Counted from the stretch's first letter, positions 45,622-53,886 are shown. The stretch: DNA of 63,057 nt from Thermodesulfovibrio aggregans (GCF_001514535.1 NZ_BCNO01000001.1:803368-866424); one strand, 5' to 3'. Numbers and translations: made by a program. Notes: generated by a model from the letters alone, not told the origin.

Positions 45622-47253
45622 CTATCTTTTTGCCCTTACTTTAAATACAAAATCGTAGTTTAAAATATCTTCCCACTGATATCCTTTAAGAGTTGAGCGA
45701 GTATCATCGACATCTCCGTAGGGATTCCCGGGTATGTAAAACCAGTTCATTACTACATCACCAGAGTGTCTGAGCACTATCCAATATTTTCCCTTGTTGA
45801 TTTTAATCCTTTCAGGAAATGTAAAATCAACCCAGTAATAACCCGGACGTTTCTGAATGCTTTCCAGAAAAACTGGCTTTGATCTGAATCCTTTAAGTGA
45901 AGGTTTACCTCCTTCATCTTCAACAAGATCAATATATACAGTTCCGTCACCGCCGAATTTTCTCATTGCAAGGGATATTTTTTCAACTTCAACTGGTTCA
46001 TCAACTCTGAATGCCTGAGCATAGATATATTTTGATGTGACATACTCGGCTGTTTCTTTGTCAAGTATTTTCACTGCCCTGTCCCCTGAAATCTGGTATA
46101 GTTCAACAAGACTTGGAAAATCCATGTTTCCGAATTCAAATACCTTCTCTTTTGGCAAAGGCGGTGGAGGAAGTGGAGGCGGTGGAGGAGGCTTTTCAAT
46201 GCTCTCTTTTTTTACGAGAATTTTATTGCTTAAAAGATAGACTCTTGGTGAGGTTTCAGATGCCTTAGGTGAAAGAGAAACTCTGTCAGAAAGAAATTTT
46301 GCCTCAACAGTTTCATTAAAAGAGGGAAGATAGGGAGAAGCTCTCCATGTATCATTTACCTCATCAGATTCAAGAGCATGGGTTTGTTTTATATGCCTCG
46401 ATGATGTAAACTGTTTTGACTGCTGGGGATCATAACTCAGCCACCCAAGATCAGGAAAATAAACCTCTATCCAGGCATGTCCTCCCTGACCCATGCTCTG
46501 AACAAGAAAGTTCTTTCCAAGAGGAATTTTCCACTGCTGTTTTAAAGTAAGTCCACCAACTACTCTTGCAGGAATTCCCGAAGCTCTGAGAAGTGCTATT
46601 GAAATATGAGCAAGATTCTGACAGTTTCCTTTTCCTGTTTTAAGTGTCCATAGAGCATCAAATTGAGGTGGATTGTATGTATACTTTATATTGTCAGCAA
46701 CCCAGTTAAGAATTCTTGTAACTGCCTCATACTCTGTCTGGGCATCTTTTGTGAGCTCTCTGGCGAGTTTTACAATATCAGGATGTTCCGCCTGCACAAG
46801 TTGTGTAGATTGAAGAAAAATCTTTTCAGATTCAGGAATATCCTTCAGAGGAAAGGATGTCACAGAGTTTTCCGCTTTTAACTCTGAGCCAACAGAGGCT
46901 TCAAAGGTTATGGTTATCCTGACTGATCTTGTGAGATTTCGCCAGCTTGCCAGACCCCAATAATTGCCATACCGGTCAGTTATTTTTTCAAATTTTTCAG
47001 GCTCTGGTTCAATTTTTATGTCAAGATTATAAATTCTTTGTGAAACAAACTTATTTGAAAAATCCTTTGGAAGGGCAAATCTAAAACTCAAGCTTTCAAG
47101 AGGCTCAGTTACATTAAATTGCAACTGCTGGTTTATTTTTATTCTGCTTTGAAGGGTTCCCTCAAGAATAAGAGTTTTTGAAAATGCAGGGTATACTGTA
47201 AAAAGAAAGGATAAAAAAATTATCGAATTTATCAAAAATTTTAACTTTTTCAT
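45622..47253 (-). CDS. Exported transglutaminase-like protein
   Basis: A 543-residue secreted protein. After the signal (about 1-25) comes a beta-rich domain, then a transglutaminase-like core with the catalytic Cys in GKGNCQNLAHISIALLRASGIPARVVGG, His in GGHAWIEVYFPD and Asp in WLSYDPQQ. A Pro-rich linker (about 345-365, PPPPPPLPPPPLP) leads to a C-terminal beta domain. The core could act as a peptidase or cross-linker on envelope proteins. It is first in the operon that ends with uvrC. Confidence 0.85.
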   Translation of the reverse strand: MKKLKFLINSIIFLSFLFTVYPAFSKTLILEGTLQSRIKINQQLQFNVTEPLESLSFRFALPKDFSNKFVSQRIYNLDIKIEPEPEKFEKITDRYGNYWGLASWRNLTRSVRITITFEASVGSELKAENSVTSFPLKDIPESEKIFLQSTQLVQAEHPDIVKLARELTKDAQTEYEAVTRILNWVADNIKYTYNPPQFDALWTLKTGKGNCQNLAHISIALLRASGIPARVVGGLTLKQQWKIPLGKNFLVQSMGQGGHAWIEVYFPDLGWLSYDPQQSKQFTSSRHIKQTHALESDEVNDTWRASPYLPSFNETVEAKFLSDRVSLSPKASETSPRVYLLSNKILVKKESIEKPPPPPPLPPPPLPKEKVFEFGNMDFPSLVELYQISGDRAVKILDKETAEYVTSKYIYAQAFRVDEPVEVEKISLAMRKFGGDGTVYIDLVEDEGGKPSLKGFRSKPVFLESIQKRPGYYWVDFTFPERIKINKGKYWIVLRHSGDVVMNWFYIPGNPYGDVDDTRSTLKGYQWEDILNYDFVFKVRAKR

Positions 47254-47270
47254 TGAATTTTAATTTTAAA

Positions 47271-47295
47271 GGCAGGCATAAGCCTGCCTACTCTT
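47271..47295 (-). terminator. Hairpin terminator after the knottin-like gene
   Basis: A perfect seven-pair stem (GGCAGGC / GCCTGCC) with a four-base loop follows the knottin-like gene on the minus strand. The downstream sequence is T/A rich rather than a pure T run, so termination may be partial. Confidence 0.6.
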
Positions 47296-47298
47296 AGT

Positions 47299-47541
47299 TT
47301 AATCGCATACATTATTTGTGCATTTGCCACTGCAGCACTGACTGTTTGAAGTGCACCACCATCCAGATGGTGTGCATGGCTTTGCAGCTATCATTGTTTC
47401 TATTTTTCCATCACTTTTCATTGCAAGGCAGTAATCAACCTTTTGAGATGCAGTAGCAGTGTCTTTGTTGAGTGTAATGAATAAAAATCCGGAAGCAACT
47501 ATCACAAGACACAGGGCAATCAGAAAAAATTTCTTCTTCAT
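47299..47541 (-). CDS. Small exported Cys-rich peptide with knottin-like pattern
   Basis: An 80-residue precursor with an N-terminal signal or membrane anchor (KKKFFLIALCLVIVASGFLF). Its last 25 residues hold six Cys in the order C-x6-C-x5-CC-x3-C-x4-C (Cys56, 63, 69, 70, 74, 79). This is the spacing of inhibitor cystine knots, as in omega-conotoxins. ATG 47541 is chosen over TTG 47547 because AGGGAGG sits at the right distance. A promoter with the shared palindrome lies upstream. Target and role are unknown. Confidence 0.75.
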   Translation of the reverse strand: MKKKFFLIALCLVIVASGFLFITLNKDTATASQKVDYCLAMKSDGKIETMIAAKPCTPSGWWCTSNSQCCSGKCTNNVCD

Positions 47542-47586
47542 TTTCAACCTCCCTGTTTTGATGTTAGCTCCTCAAGGAGCTATAAA

Positions 47587-47615
47587 ATTGTATAAATTTC
47601 AACTAATTTTCTCAA
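47587..47615 (-). promoter_or_regulatory. Sigma70-type promoter of the knottin-like gene
   Basis: On the minus strand TTGAGA (47610-47615) and TACAAT (47587-47592) are 17 bases apart. The palindromic AGGTGAAAATTACCT directly abuts the -35 box. Confidence 0.6.
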
Positions 47616-47629
47616 GGTAATTTTCACCT
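47615..47629 (-). promoter_or_regulatory. Candidate operator AGGTGAAAATTACCT, site 1
   Basis: A 15-base near-perfect palindrome (AGGT-N7-ACCT) that overlaps the -35 by one base. It also contains the stop codon of the upstream DUF4384-type gene (AGG TGA). Confidence 0.6.
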
Positions 47630-48496
47630 CTCTCGTTGTGTCTTAATACTCAACTTTGTTTCGTAAAACTCAGAGGCTTTGCTCTTACCATTTCCTGTAA
47701 TTTGAACACCTTTTTCAACAATCTGTACTCCTCTTATTTTATCGCCAAGTTCGTCAAAATTTGTTCTTATCTTGTAAACTCCACCAGCTGGCTCAACATC
47801 AACTGCACCGAGCATGCCAGTGCTTGCATAAACAATAATGCTTTCTTCACCAAAAGGTGGTGTTACCTCAAGTTCGAATCTGTCTGGACCTGAGGGGATT
47901 TCATAAACAACTCCTCCCTGAAAGTAGTTATCTTTTCTGTATGGATTTGGAAGAATCTGAACAAGGCTTCCATCAGCCTGTCTGTATAAAACTCTTGCAT
48001 AAAATGGTTTGTTGCCTTTCATATAAATTTTTACTTTTTCACCTGCCCTGTATTCTTTTTTATCTGTCCATACATTAACCTTAAGTGGTGCGGTGGGATC
48101 ATCAAGTTCTTTTGATTGAGAAATCCTTTTCATTGCCTCTTCATCGGGAACTACTTCAGCTTTTATTTTTATCCTGTAGCAGTCTCCAATTCTTGGTGGT
48201 TCATTATCCCATGCACCTTTTGATTCAATTATCCTTACCTTTGCATTTGCATAGGCATTAACCAAATCATGCTGAAGTTCAAAGTCTTTTACTTTTGTTT
48301 CAGATTGAATATAGGTGGAAACCTGTTCAACTGCCTTTTTCTTTGCATCCTGAAGTGCTGTTTCCTCTGTTTGCCTCTTTGACCTGTCTTCACTCATGCA
48401 GGCATATCCCTCTGACTCTGTTATCGCAGACTGGGAAGCAATGGCAGTAGAGCTAAATATCAGGATTATCAATAGAAGGTAAAAAATTCTTCCCAT
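47624..48496 (-). CDS. Exported DUF4384-type protein with LPP20/FlgT-like domain
   Basis: A 290-residue protein with signal MGRIFYLLLIILIFSSTAIA. Residues about 20-130 form a domain (AKKKAVEQVSTYIQSETKVKDF...IIESKGAW) shared with the 685-residue TPR protein at 58837-60894. The second half fits DUF4384 (YRAGEKVKIYMKGNKPFYARVLYRQADGSLVQILPNPY). I chose ATG 48496, which follows the upstream stop. DUF4384 domains are often near caspase-like proteases in bacteria, and one lies 3 kb away here. Confidence 0.8.
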   Translation of the reverse strand: MGRIFYLLLIILIFSSTAIASQSAITESEGYACMSEDRSKRQTEETALQDAKKKAVEQVSTYIQSETKVKDFELQHDLVNAYANAKVRIIESKGAWDNEPPRIGDCYRIKIKAEVVPDEEAMKRISQSKELDDPTAPLKVNVWTDKKEYRAGEKVKIYMKGNKPFYARVLYRQADGSLVQILPNPYRKDNYFQGGVVYEIPSGPDRFELEVTPPFGEESIIVYASTGMLGAVDVEPAGGVYKIRTNFDELGDKIRGVQIVEKGVQITGNGKSKASEFYETKLSIKTQRER

Positions 48497-48504
48497 AGTT
48501 TGCC

Positions 48505-48783
48505 TTAACACTTTACTCTTTGTGCTATACATTTACCGCTTTTGTCAGGACAGCATCTTTCACACCAGTGCTGACCATTTTGATCACAGCAACATACTCT
48601 CTCATAGCAACCATTAAGCTGAACACTCCATTCACTGCAGTTTGCCGATGCTGCAAGAAGATAGTTTTCAGAACCAATACTGCATAAACCTGATTTTTCA
48701 TCAACATTCATGGTTGAAAGCGCTGATGAAGCAGAGATAAGTATTAAAACCATTAAAATAGTAATTAAACTAAATCTTTTCAT
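48505..48783 (-). CDS. Exported Cys-rich protein, paralogue A
   Basis: A 92-residue secreted protein: signal (about 1-22), a linker, then NGCYERVCCCDQNGQ, WCERCCPD and GKCIA...C, giving eleven Cys in the last 45 residues. The same module ends the protein at 54991-55428. It is likely disulfide-bonded outside the cytoplasm. Its ribosome site GGAGGAGGAG is the end of repeat copy 8. No known family comes to mind. Confidence 0.72.
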   Translation of the reverse strand: MKRFSLITILMVLILISASSALSTMNVDEKSGLCSIGSENYLLAASANCSEWSVQLNGCYERVCCCDQNGQHWCERCCPDKSGKCIAQRVKC

Positions 48784-48789
48784 CTTACT

Positions 48790-48945
48790 CCTCCTCCACC
48801 CTTACGGGTTATTCAACCGCCTTCGGCGATTCAAAGTTCAAGGTTCAACTGCCCTTCGGGCAATTCAACCACCCTGACGGGTGATTCAAAGTTCAAAGTT
48901 CAACTGCCCTTCGGGCAATTCAAAGTTCAAAATTCAAAGTTCAAT
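48790..48945 (-). repeat. 7-mer/hairpin repeat cassette, copy 8 (largest)
   Basis: On the minus strand, 7-mer arrays alternate with five short hairpins: TGCCCGAAGGGCA twice, CACCCGTCAGGGTG, CGCCGAAGGCG and ACCCGTAAGGGT. It ends in GGTGGAGGAGGAG before the Cys-rich gene. Its first TGA is the stop of the DUF4282 gene. Confidence 0.9.
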
Positions 48946-49243
48946 TTTTTTCAGCAATTTTAGCTGTGTTTTCCTCTATTTTAAACAAGACGATAATTAT
49001 TTCAAGAACAACCCTTGCCCAAATAATGTTTAAAAAAACAATCACTGGAGCGATTATTATTCGCAAAAATCCTCCAAAGGGTGAGTATTTCATAGAGTTT
49101 ATTCCACCGATTAAGAAAGCCAGTCCAATAAGTACTGAAATAATTATCGCAAATACATACAGTATTTTGATTACTCTTACAGTAATAAAACTTTTGAATG
49201 ACAGGTCAAAAAGCTGTGCAAAAAATCCTTTCTCACTATCCAT
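48941..49243 (-). CDS. DUF4282 family membrane protein
   Basis: A 100-residue protein with two membrane helices (ILYVFAIIISVLIGLAFLIGG and FLRIIIAPVIVFLNIIWARVV) and the RVxxEIxIVLFKIxE pattern of DUF4282. Role unknown. The stop comes from the first TTGAACT of repeat copy 8. Confidence 0.72.
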   Translation of the reverse strand: MDSEKGFFAQLFDLSFKSFITVRVIKILYVFAIIISVLIGLAFLIGGINSMKYSPFGGFLRIIIAPVIVFLNIIWARVVLEIIIVLFKIEENTAKIAEKN

Positions 49244-49256
49244 AAAAACCTCCCTT

Positions 49257-51533
49257 TTATTTAGCTGTTAATCTTTCAAGTAAAAATTTTACCTGTCTGT
49301 CTTCAGGATTGAGCCTCAGGACCTCTTCAAATACCTTTTTTGCTTCCTCCTCCCTGCCAGTCTGGTAATACATTAATCCCAGTGATTTCTGAAGTGTTGA
49401 ATCCTTTGGAAACTTTTCCACCCCCTCTCTAAGATAGTTCAATGCTTTTTCATCTTCCTTCATCTCCTGATAGCATATAGCAAGATAGTAATAAGTTTCA
49501 GCTGTTGCAAAGGCTTTCAGCGCTTCCTCAAAGAGTGTAACAGCTTTTCCGTAGTTTCTCTGCCTGAAGTATGCTCCTGCCTCAATTAAAAGCTCTGTTG
49601 CCTTCCTTTGTCTTTCTTCCTGAGAAAGCCCTGAGTAGGGATTTGAGACTGCATTCACAACTCTTCCTTCTGGAACTTTACCATCGTAAACTTTGCTTAT
49701 CTCAATATTTCTAAGCCTCATCTCATCAATATTTGTTGAACCAAAGTAATTTGGATGAATTTTTAAAACCGTCTCCGAAGAAATATTCAGATTGTTATCA
49801 TAAATGTTGTTATCCCTTATTTCACCTGAAAATCCATTAATTTTAATGCCTGTTTCATTCTGAAATATGCTGTTCATGGAAACTACGGAGTTTGTCCTTA
49901 TGAGCCCAATTCCTGTTTTATTACCTGAAATTGTTGAATTCTTTATTGATGGAGAAGGAATTCCTGTTAGTGAAATCCCTGTTTCACAATCTGTAATTAT
50001 TCCATTTTCAATAAAGCCCTGTGATGAATTTAAGGTTAATCCAGTCTTTGCATTTTTAATCCTGAAACCACTTATATTTATCTGCCCTGATATTACAGAT
50101 ATTCCTCTCCACTTTTTATCAGAAACTGAGATGAATTCTACTGGAGAGTCCTTCGCATCTAAGATGAGTTTGCCCTCAACAGAAAGCGCTGAGTTTTCGT
50201 GAAACATTATTCTTGTCTCTGGCTCAACTGTTAGAGTTAGCCCCTTTGGAACTATGAGGCTATCTTTAACAATGTAAACTCCTGAAAGAACAGTATCTCT
50301 TGTGATTTCTCCTGAAATCATCTGAGGCTCTTTTGTTGTCAGGGATGCCCGTACAGCATCCTGTATTTCTGATTCATTTCCTGCATTATCGTAGGCAACA
50401 ACTCTGTAGTAGTAAGTTTTTCCGTGCTCTGCGGTTCTGTCTTCATAGGAGTTTAGCTCTGTTATGCCAATCTCTTTAAAATCAGTGAGGGGTTTGTCGC
50501 TTCTTAAAATCTTATAACCCTTTAAGTCAGGCACATTTCTCAGGGTCTGCCAAGATACTTCAATTCTGTCATGGAATCCTTTAGCCCTCAATCCTGTTAC
50601 CTGAGGAGGCGGGGTTGTATCAATTGTGACAAATCCGCTTACATCAATCCATTGAGTTTCGTATCCACCGGGTTTTCGTAAAGACACAATTAGGGGAACT
50701 TCCTTAACGTTATCACCGGGCATAACAACATACTCGCCAATGTAAATCCCTGGCTGTGTTTCCTTCATCGGGATACCTTTTTTAAAGTTACCGATGTCAA
50801 AGGTTGCAACCATGCCTTTGTCTCCTTCAACACCAACCTGTATGACTTTTCCTTTTCCAAAGGGAGAGTCCTTTGCATTTGTAAGAACCTCTCTAATAGT
50901 TGGTCTTTCTTCAACAGTTCCCGCAGGAGAAGGGATTTTTTCATTAAATTTGTAACAAAGTTCGTTGATCATTCTTACCTGCTGAATGTCTCTTATATTC
51001 ATTGCAGTTGATATTGCTGTCATGACAGCACTCAATGGAGAAAGTGGAACTCCACCCTCATGGTATCTCACAGAGTCTTTCAGCCTGAAAACTTCCTTTC
51101 CTGTTCTGGTGTTTACCATCCAGACTTCAGCTTCCACTCCAAGCTGAGAGTAGGCAACAGCATAAATCTTTTTGTAATCAGTAACCCTTCCATAAATCAA
51201 TCCATCACATCCCAAAGCTTCACAAATCTCTGCTGGTGGAATTTCAAGAATGTTTTTACCCTTTGATTTTTCAAGCTGAATAATTTTCTCATCAACGATG
51301 CTGAGTTCAATGTCCCTGTAAGGCTTTGAACTGAAGTGATTGTAAAAAGCCTTTCTAACCTGATTTGCTATTCCTATTTCCTCTGTTTTATTCTCAAATG
51401 GAAGGATTGCAACTGTTTTAGGAAGTTCTTCATCTGATATTTTTACTTCAGGAGCCTCTTTTTTTATCTCAGAAACAGGAGCGCAAGAAAAGACAAGAGA
51501 TAGTAGTAAAAGAAGAAACAGAGTTTTTTTCAT
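49257..51533 (-). CDS. Large lipoprotein: GNA1162-like, FN3, beta-helix and TPR
   Basis: A 758-residue lipoprotein with lipobox VFSC (Cys17). The N-terminal part (VAILPFENKTEEIGIANQV, ALGCDGLIYGRVTDY, EVWMVNTRTGKEVF) fits the GNA1162/DUF799 or CsgG-like lipoprotein fold. An FN3 domain (about 310-395, WQTLRNVPDLKGYKILRS), a right-handed beta-helix (about 410-620, ITDCETGISLTG) and C-terminal TPRs follow. It may be a secretion or surface scaffold. It follows the caspase gene, with its promoter in the 62-base gap. Confidence 0.82.
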   Translation of the reverse strand: MKKTLFLLLLLSLVFSCAPVSEIKKEAPEVKISDEELPKTVAILPFENKTEEIGIANQVRKAFYNHFSSKPYRDIELSIVDEKIIQLEKSKGKNILEIPPAEICEALGCDGLIYGRVTDYKKIYAVAYSQLGVEAEVWMVNTRTGKEVFRLKDSVRYHEGGVPLSPLSAVMTAISTAMNIRDIQQVRMINELCYKFNEKIPSPAGTVEERPTIREVLTNAKDSPFGKGKVIQVGVEGDKGMVATFDIGNFKKGIPMKETQPGIYIGEYVVMPGDNVKEVPLIVSLRKPGGYETQWIDVSGFVTIDTTPPPQVTGLRAKGFHDRIEVSWQTLRNVPDLKGYKILRSDKPLTDFKEIGITELNSYEDRTAEHGKTYYYRVVAYDNAGNESEIQDAVRASLTTKEPQMISGEITRDTVLSGVYIVKDSLIVPKGLTLTVEPETRIMFHENSALSVEGKLILDAKDSPVEFISVSDKKWRGISVISGQINISGFRIKNAKTGLTLNSSQGFIENGIITDCETGISLTGIPSPSIKNSTISGNKTGIGLIRTNSVVSMNSIFQNETGIKINGFSGEIRDNNIYDNNLNISSETVLKIHPNYFGSTNIDEMRLRNIEISKVYDGKVPEGRVVNAVSNPYSGLSQEERQRKATELLIEAGAYFRQRNYGKAVTLFEEALKAFATAETYYYLAICYQEMKEDEKALNYLREGVEKFPKDSTLQKSLGLMYYQTGREEEAKKVFEEVLRLNPEDRQVKFLLERLTAK

Positions 51534-51557
51534 GCTGCACTCCTTCGCTTTTTTCAA

Positions 51558-51586
51558 ATTATAAAGTTTTATGGAAATGATTTCAA
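51558..51586 (-). promoter_or_regulatory. Sigma70-type promoter of the large lipoprotein gene
   Basis: On the minus strand TTGAAA (51581-51586) and TATAAT (51558-51563) are exactly 17 bases apart, a near-consensus promoter. The candidate operator abuts the -35 box. Confidence 0.75.
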
Positions 51587-51600
51587 GGTAATTTTCACCT
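51586..51600 (-). promoter_or_regulatory. Candidate operator AGGTGAAAATTACCT, site 2
   Basis: Identical 15-base palindrome to site 1, in the same register to the -35. It again carries the stop codon of the preceding gene (caspase, AGG TGA). Confidence 0.65.
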
Positions 51601-52410
51601 TATTTTACCAAGTGGGAATGACTGGCCTGTCGGTGTAGCTGTTGGATACTGAGCTCGTTTGAAAATCTTCTCTGCAAGGGCTGGAACCTCACTATCCACA
51701 TAGTTTGCAAGCTCAAGGGTTTTTATGAATCCATCTCTGTCTGTATCTGCCTTGCCTTTTAAGCCTTCTACAAGCACATAGGTAAACAGCCCGTGTCCCT
51801 GATAACCTTCAAGGGCTTCCTGAAGGGATGTGGATGCTGAAATAATTGTGGAACCAACTGCCTTTGAAAGTATCTTCACCGCAGTCTCTTCACTCATACC
51901 ACGGGTAAGCATTGCCATCTGCAGTGCCTCACCAAGTTTTCCAGCATTGCAGGTGTCTATCACTATGAACTTCTTTGTTGACGGTACATTGGCTATGAGT
52001 TCTTTTAGCTCTGCCTGTGTTAGGGCATCTTCTTTAAGCCTAAAGGTGCTTAATGAACCTACATTACTCGTTATGAGAAAATACTCTCCCTCATCCACTG
52101 TTCCATGGCTTGCCACATAGAAGACAAAGACATCCTCTGGATTGAGGTTTTTATAGCCTTCAAGGGTCTTTTTGATATTTTCCTTTGTAGTTTCTTCCTT
52201 TGTTGTGAGAAGTTTTACCTCTACTTTTTCAAACAGAGGCTTTGCAATCTGAGTGATGGTCTCTGCAAAGAGTTTTGCATCTGCCACTGCGTATTTGAGC
52301 TCAAGCTTTGGGTTTTTGTATTCATTTATCCCTATGACCACTGCATACATGGAAGGCTTTTTAATGCTTATACTTGCAATTACCTTGTGCACAGCAGGGT
52401 TACTCTGCAT
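51595..52410 (-). CDS. Caspase-like (C14) cysteine protease, 5'-truncated gene
   Basis: A 271-residue caspase-fold protease. It has MYAVVIGINEYKNPKLELKYAVADA, the catalytic His in VFYVASHGTVDEGEY and the catalytic Cys in FIVIDTCNAG, plus the late YPTATPTGQSFPLGKI. The same frame continues upstream without a stop to the TGA of the serpin gene (52645-52647). It encodes an Ig-like fold typical of the region before the caspase domain in larger exported relatives. The original N-terminus, with its signal and probably a beta-propeller, is missing. The start at ATG 52410 has no good ribosome site, so expression may depend on coupling to the serpin gene or may be lost. Confidence 0.82.
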   Translation of the reverse strand: MQSNPAVHKVIASISIKKPSMYAVVIGINEYKNPKLELKYAVADAKLFAETITQIAKPLFEKVEVKLLTTKEETTKENIKKTLEGYKNLNPEDVFVFYVASHGTVDEGEYFLITSNVGSLSTFRLKEDALTQAELKELIANVPSTKKFIVIDTCNAGKLGEALQMAMLTRGMSEETAVKILSKAVGSTIISASTSLQEALEGYQGHGLFTYVLVEGLKGKADTDRDGFIKTLELANYVDSEVPALAEKIFKRAQYPTATPTGQSFPLGKIR

Positions 52411-52644
52411 GGTGTTGTCACCATTGAAGGCTACTGCCTTTATGATGTTTTCACCATTTAGAAGTTTTACCGTATATGTCTTAAAGATAGACTTCTCTCC
52501 AGCCTTTGGTGTGATCTTTATTCCCCTTGCACTGTCAACAAGAACTGCTGTTTCATTGAGATATAGCCTTATGTCTCCAATACCAGAACCTGTGTCTGTG
52601 AGTTTTACTGTAACCTTTATCTCTTCTTTATCAGTTGTAAATTT
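52411..52644 (-). pseudogene. Leftover upstream coding sequence of the caspase-like gene
   Basis: The minus strand encodes TDKEEIKVTVKLTDTGSGIG followed by IRLYLNETAVLVDS and NGENIIKAVAFNGDNT, an Ig-like domain in frame with the protease. No signal or start precedes it. It begins directly after the serpin stop, in the serpin's own frame. This is the truncated front part of the caspase gene. Confidence 0.7.
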
Positions 52645-53886
52645 TCAGTGAGAATTTTCTTTCGGCTCGTATACCTTACCGATGAATAGTATAGCACCGG
52701 TTGTATTGTGCTGGATTATAAAGATAAAGGGATGGTCTGCGCGGAAGACCACGGGCTTCTTTGTTCGCTCCACAGAGGCTTTTGATAACATTATCACAGC
52801 GGTGGCTGCTGCCGCCTCTGTCCCCTCTTCATTGACCTCCACAAATGCCTTGTGGATTACATCATCTATTTTGAGTTTTTTTGTTCCATCCATGCCTGAA
52901 AAGTCTGCATCATCAGAAAAAGCAGTTGGCATACCCATGCCTGCAAATACTTCCTTGAGTGTATATTCCCTTTCAAACTTAAATCTTGGCAGATATAAAT
53001 CTACGGGTGTCATACTTAATTTTCTTTTTATCTCGCTTATCCTTTCATAGGTTAATGTCTTTTCTATGCTTTCAAGATCTACTTTTGGAAGTAATATTAT
53101 CATTGAGAGTTCCTTTCCTTCATAGGGAAGTTCGATGGCTTGTAGGTCTTCTGTTTCAGTATAGTTAAACTCTGGATATTCATTAAATCCTTTCATATCC
53201 ATTGTCATCATCGGCACCTTTACTTTTTTATTCGGTGAAACCTTGAAATCCTCATCTTTTGTCAAATTTTTTTTGAACTGTGTTTGCCATTTCCCCTTGA
53301 AATATATCGCATTTGTAAGGATAAGCCTTGTATCCTGCGAAACTGCCTGTGGCGTTATTATATTCTTGATTTTGCGGTTTGTATTACCCTCAATCCAGCC
53401 GTTAATCGTAAACACTGCCTGCTCTCTTTCAGTTGGGTCAATAAATCCCACATTTGTTGCCTTGCCTTGATAATACCTTTCTATCACCTTTAAATAATCA
53501 TCAAGCAGTTTATAGGTCTTCTCTACCCAGAGGGCATTTGCGGTGTGGAGTTGATACTTTTTGTCTTTTTTGTTTATCTCGTTGATTAGATTGAAAAATC
53601 CATCTCTCCGAGTTTTATCATTTAAAGGGAAATGAAAGACTTTCTGCATCTCATCTTTTGTCTGTCCCCTTGCACCTTCGTAAGTCATACCCATAGCAGT
53701 AACAATACTGAAGGGTGAGAAGAACTCATTTCTCCCCTCTTTACCCTGTATGAGTTTTAAGTATAGTTCAAATGTAAATTTATTATTTGAATCAGCAATA
53801 TCTTCAGCCCTACAGGGTAGGGGATTAAAAATGAAAACTGCCACAAGTATGATTGCCAGCATAAAATATTTAGGTAAATTAACCAT
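52645..53886 (-). CDS. Exported serpin (serine protease inhibitor)
   Basis: A 413-residue serpin with an N-terminal signal (about 1-27). Family motifs: NEFFSPFSIVTAMGMTYEGARGQT, LTNAIYFKGKW, AIELPYEGKELSMIILLP, HKAFVEVNEEGTEAAAAT (hinge) and ADHPFIFII. The small-residue hinge marks an inhibitory type. Counting from the hinge Gly as P15 puts Lys (in LSKASVERT) at P1, suggesting a trypsin-like target, though the loop is about three residues longer after that point than in many serpins. Bacterial serpins are rare. It lies directly before a caspase-like protease. Confidence 0.93.
   Translation of the reverse strand: MVNLPKYFMLAIILVAVFIFNPLPCRAEDIADSNNKFTFELYLKLIQGKEGRNEFFSPFSIVTAMGMTYEGARGQTKDEMQKVFHFPLNDKTRRDGFFNLINEINKKDKKYQLHTANALWVEKTYKLLDDYLKVIERYYQGKATNVGFIDPTEREQAVFTINGWIEGNTNRKIKNIITPQAVSQDTRLILTNAIYFKGKWQTQFKKNLTKDEDFKVSPNKKVKVPMMTMDMKGFNEYPEFNYTETEDLQAIELPYEGKELSMIILLPKVDLESIEKTLTYERISEIKRKLSMTPVDLYLPRFKFEREYTLKEVFAGMGMPTAFSDDADFSGMDGTKKLKIDDVIHKAFVEVNEEGTEAAAATAVIMLSKASVERTKKPVVFRADHPFIFIIQHNTTGAILFIGKVYEPKENSH

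Noticed and set aside
48790..48945. CRISPR-like array
   Set aside because: The repeated units are 7-mers and short palindromes with no unique 30-base spacers, and no cas gene is present. It fits the dispersed cassette family instead.
52253..52651. 132-codon plus-strand frame opposite the caspase-like gene
   Set aside because: The minus strand here encodes clear caspase and Ig-like sequence, so the plus frame is its shadow.
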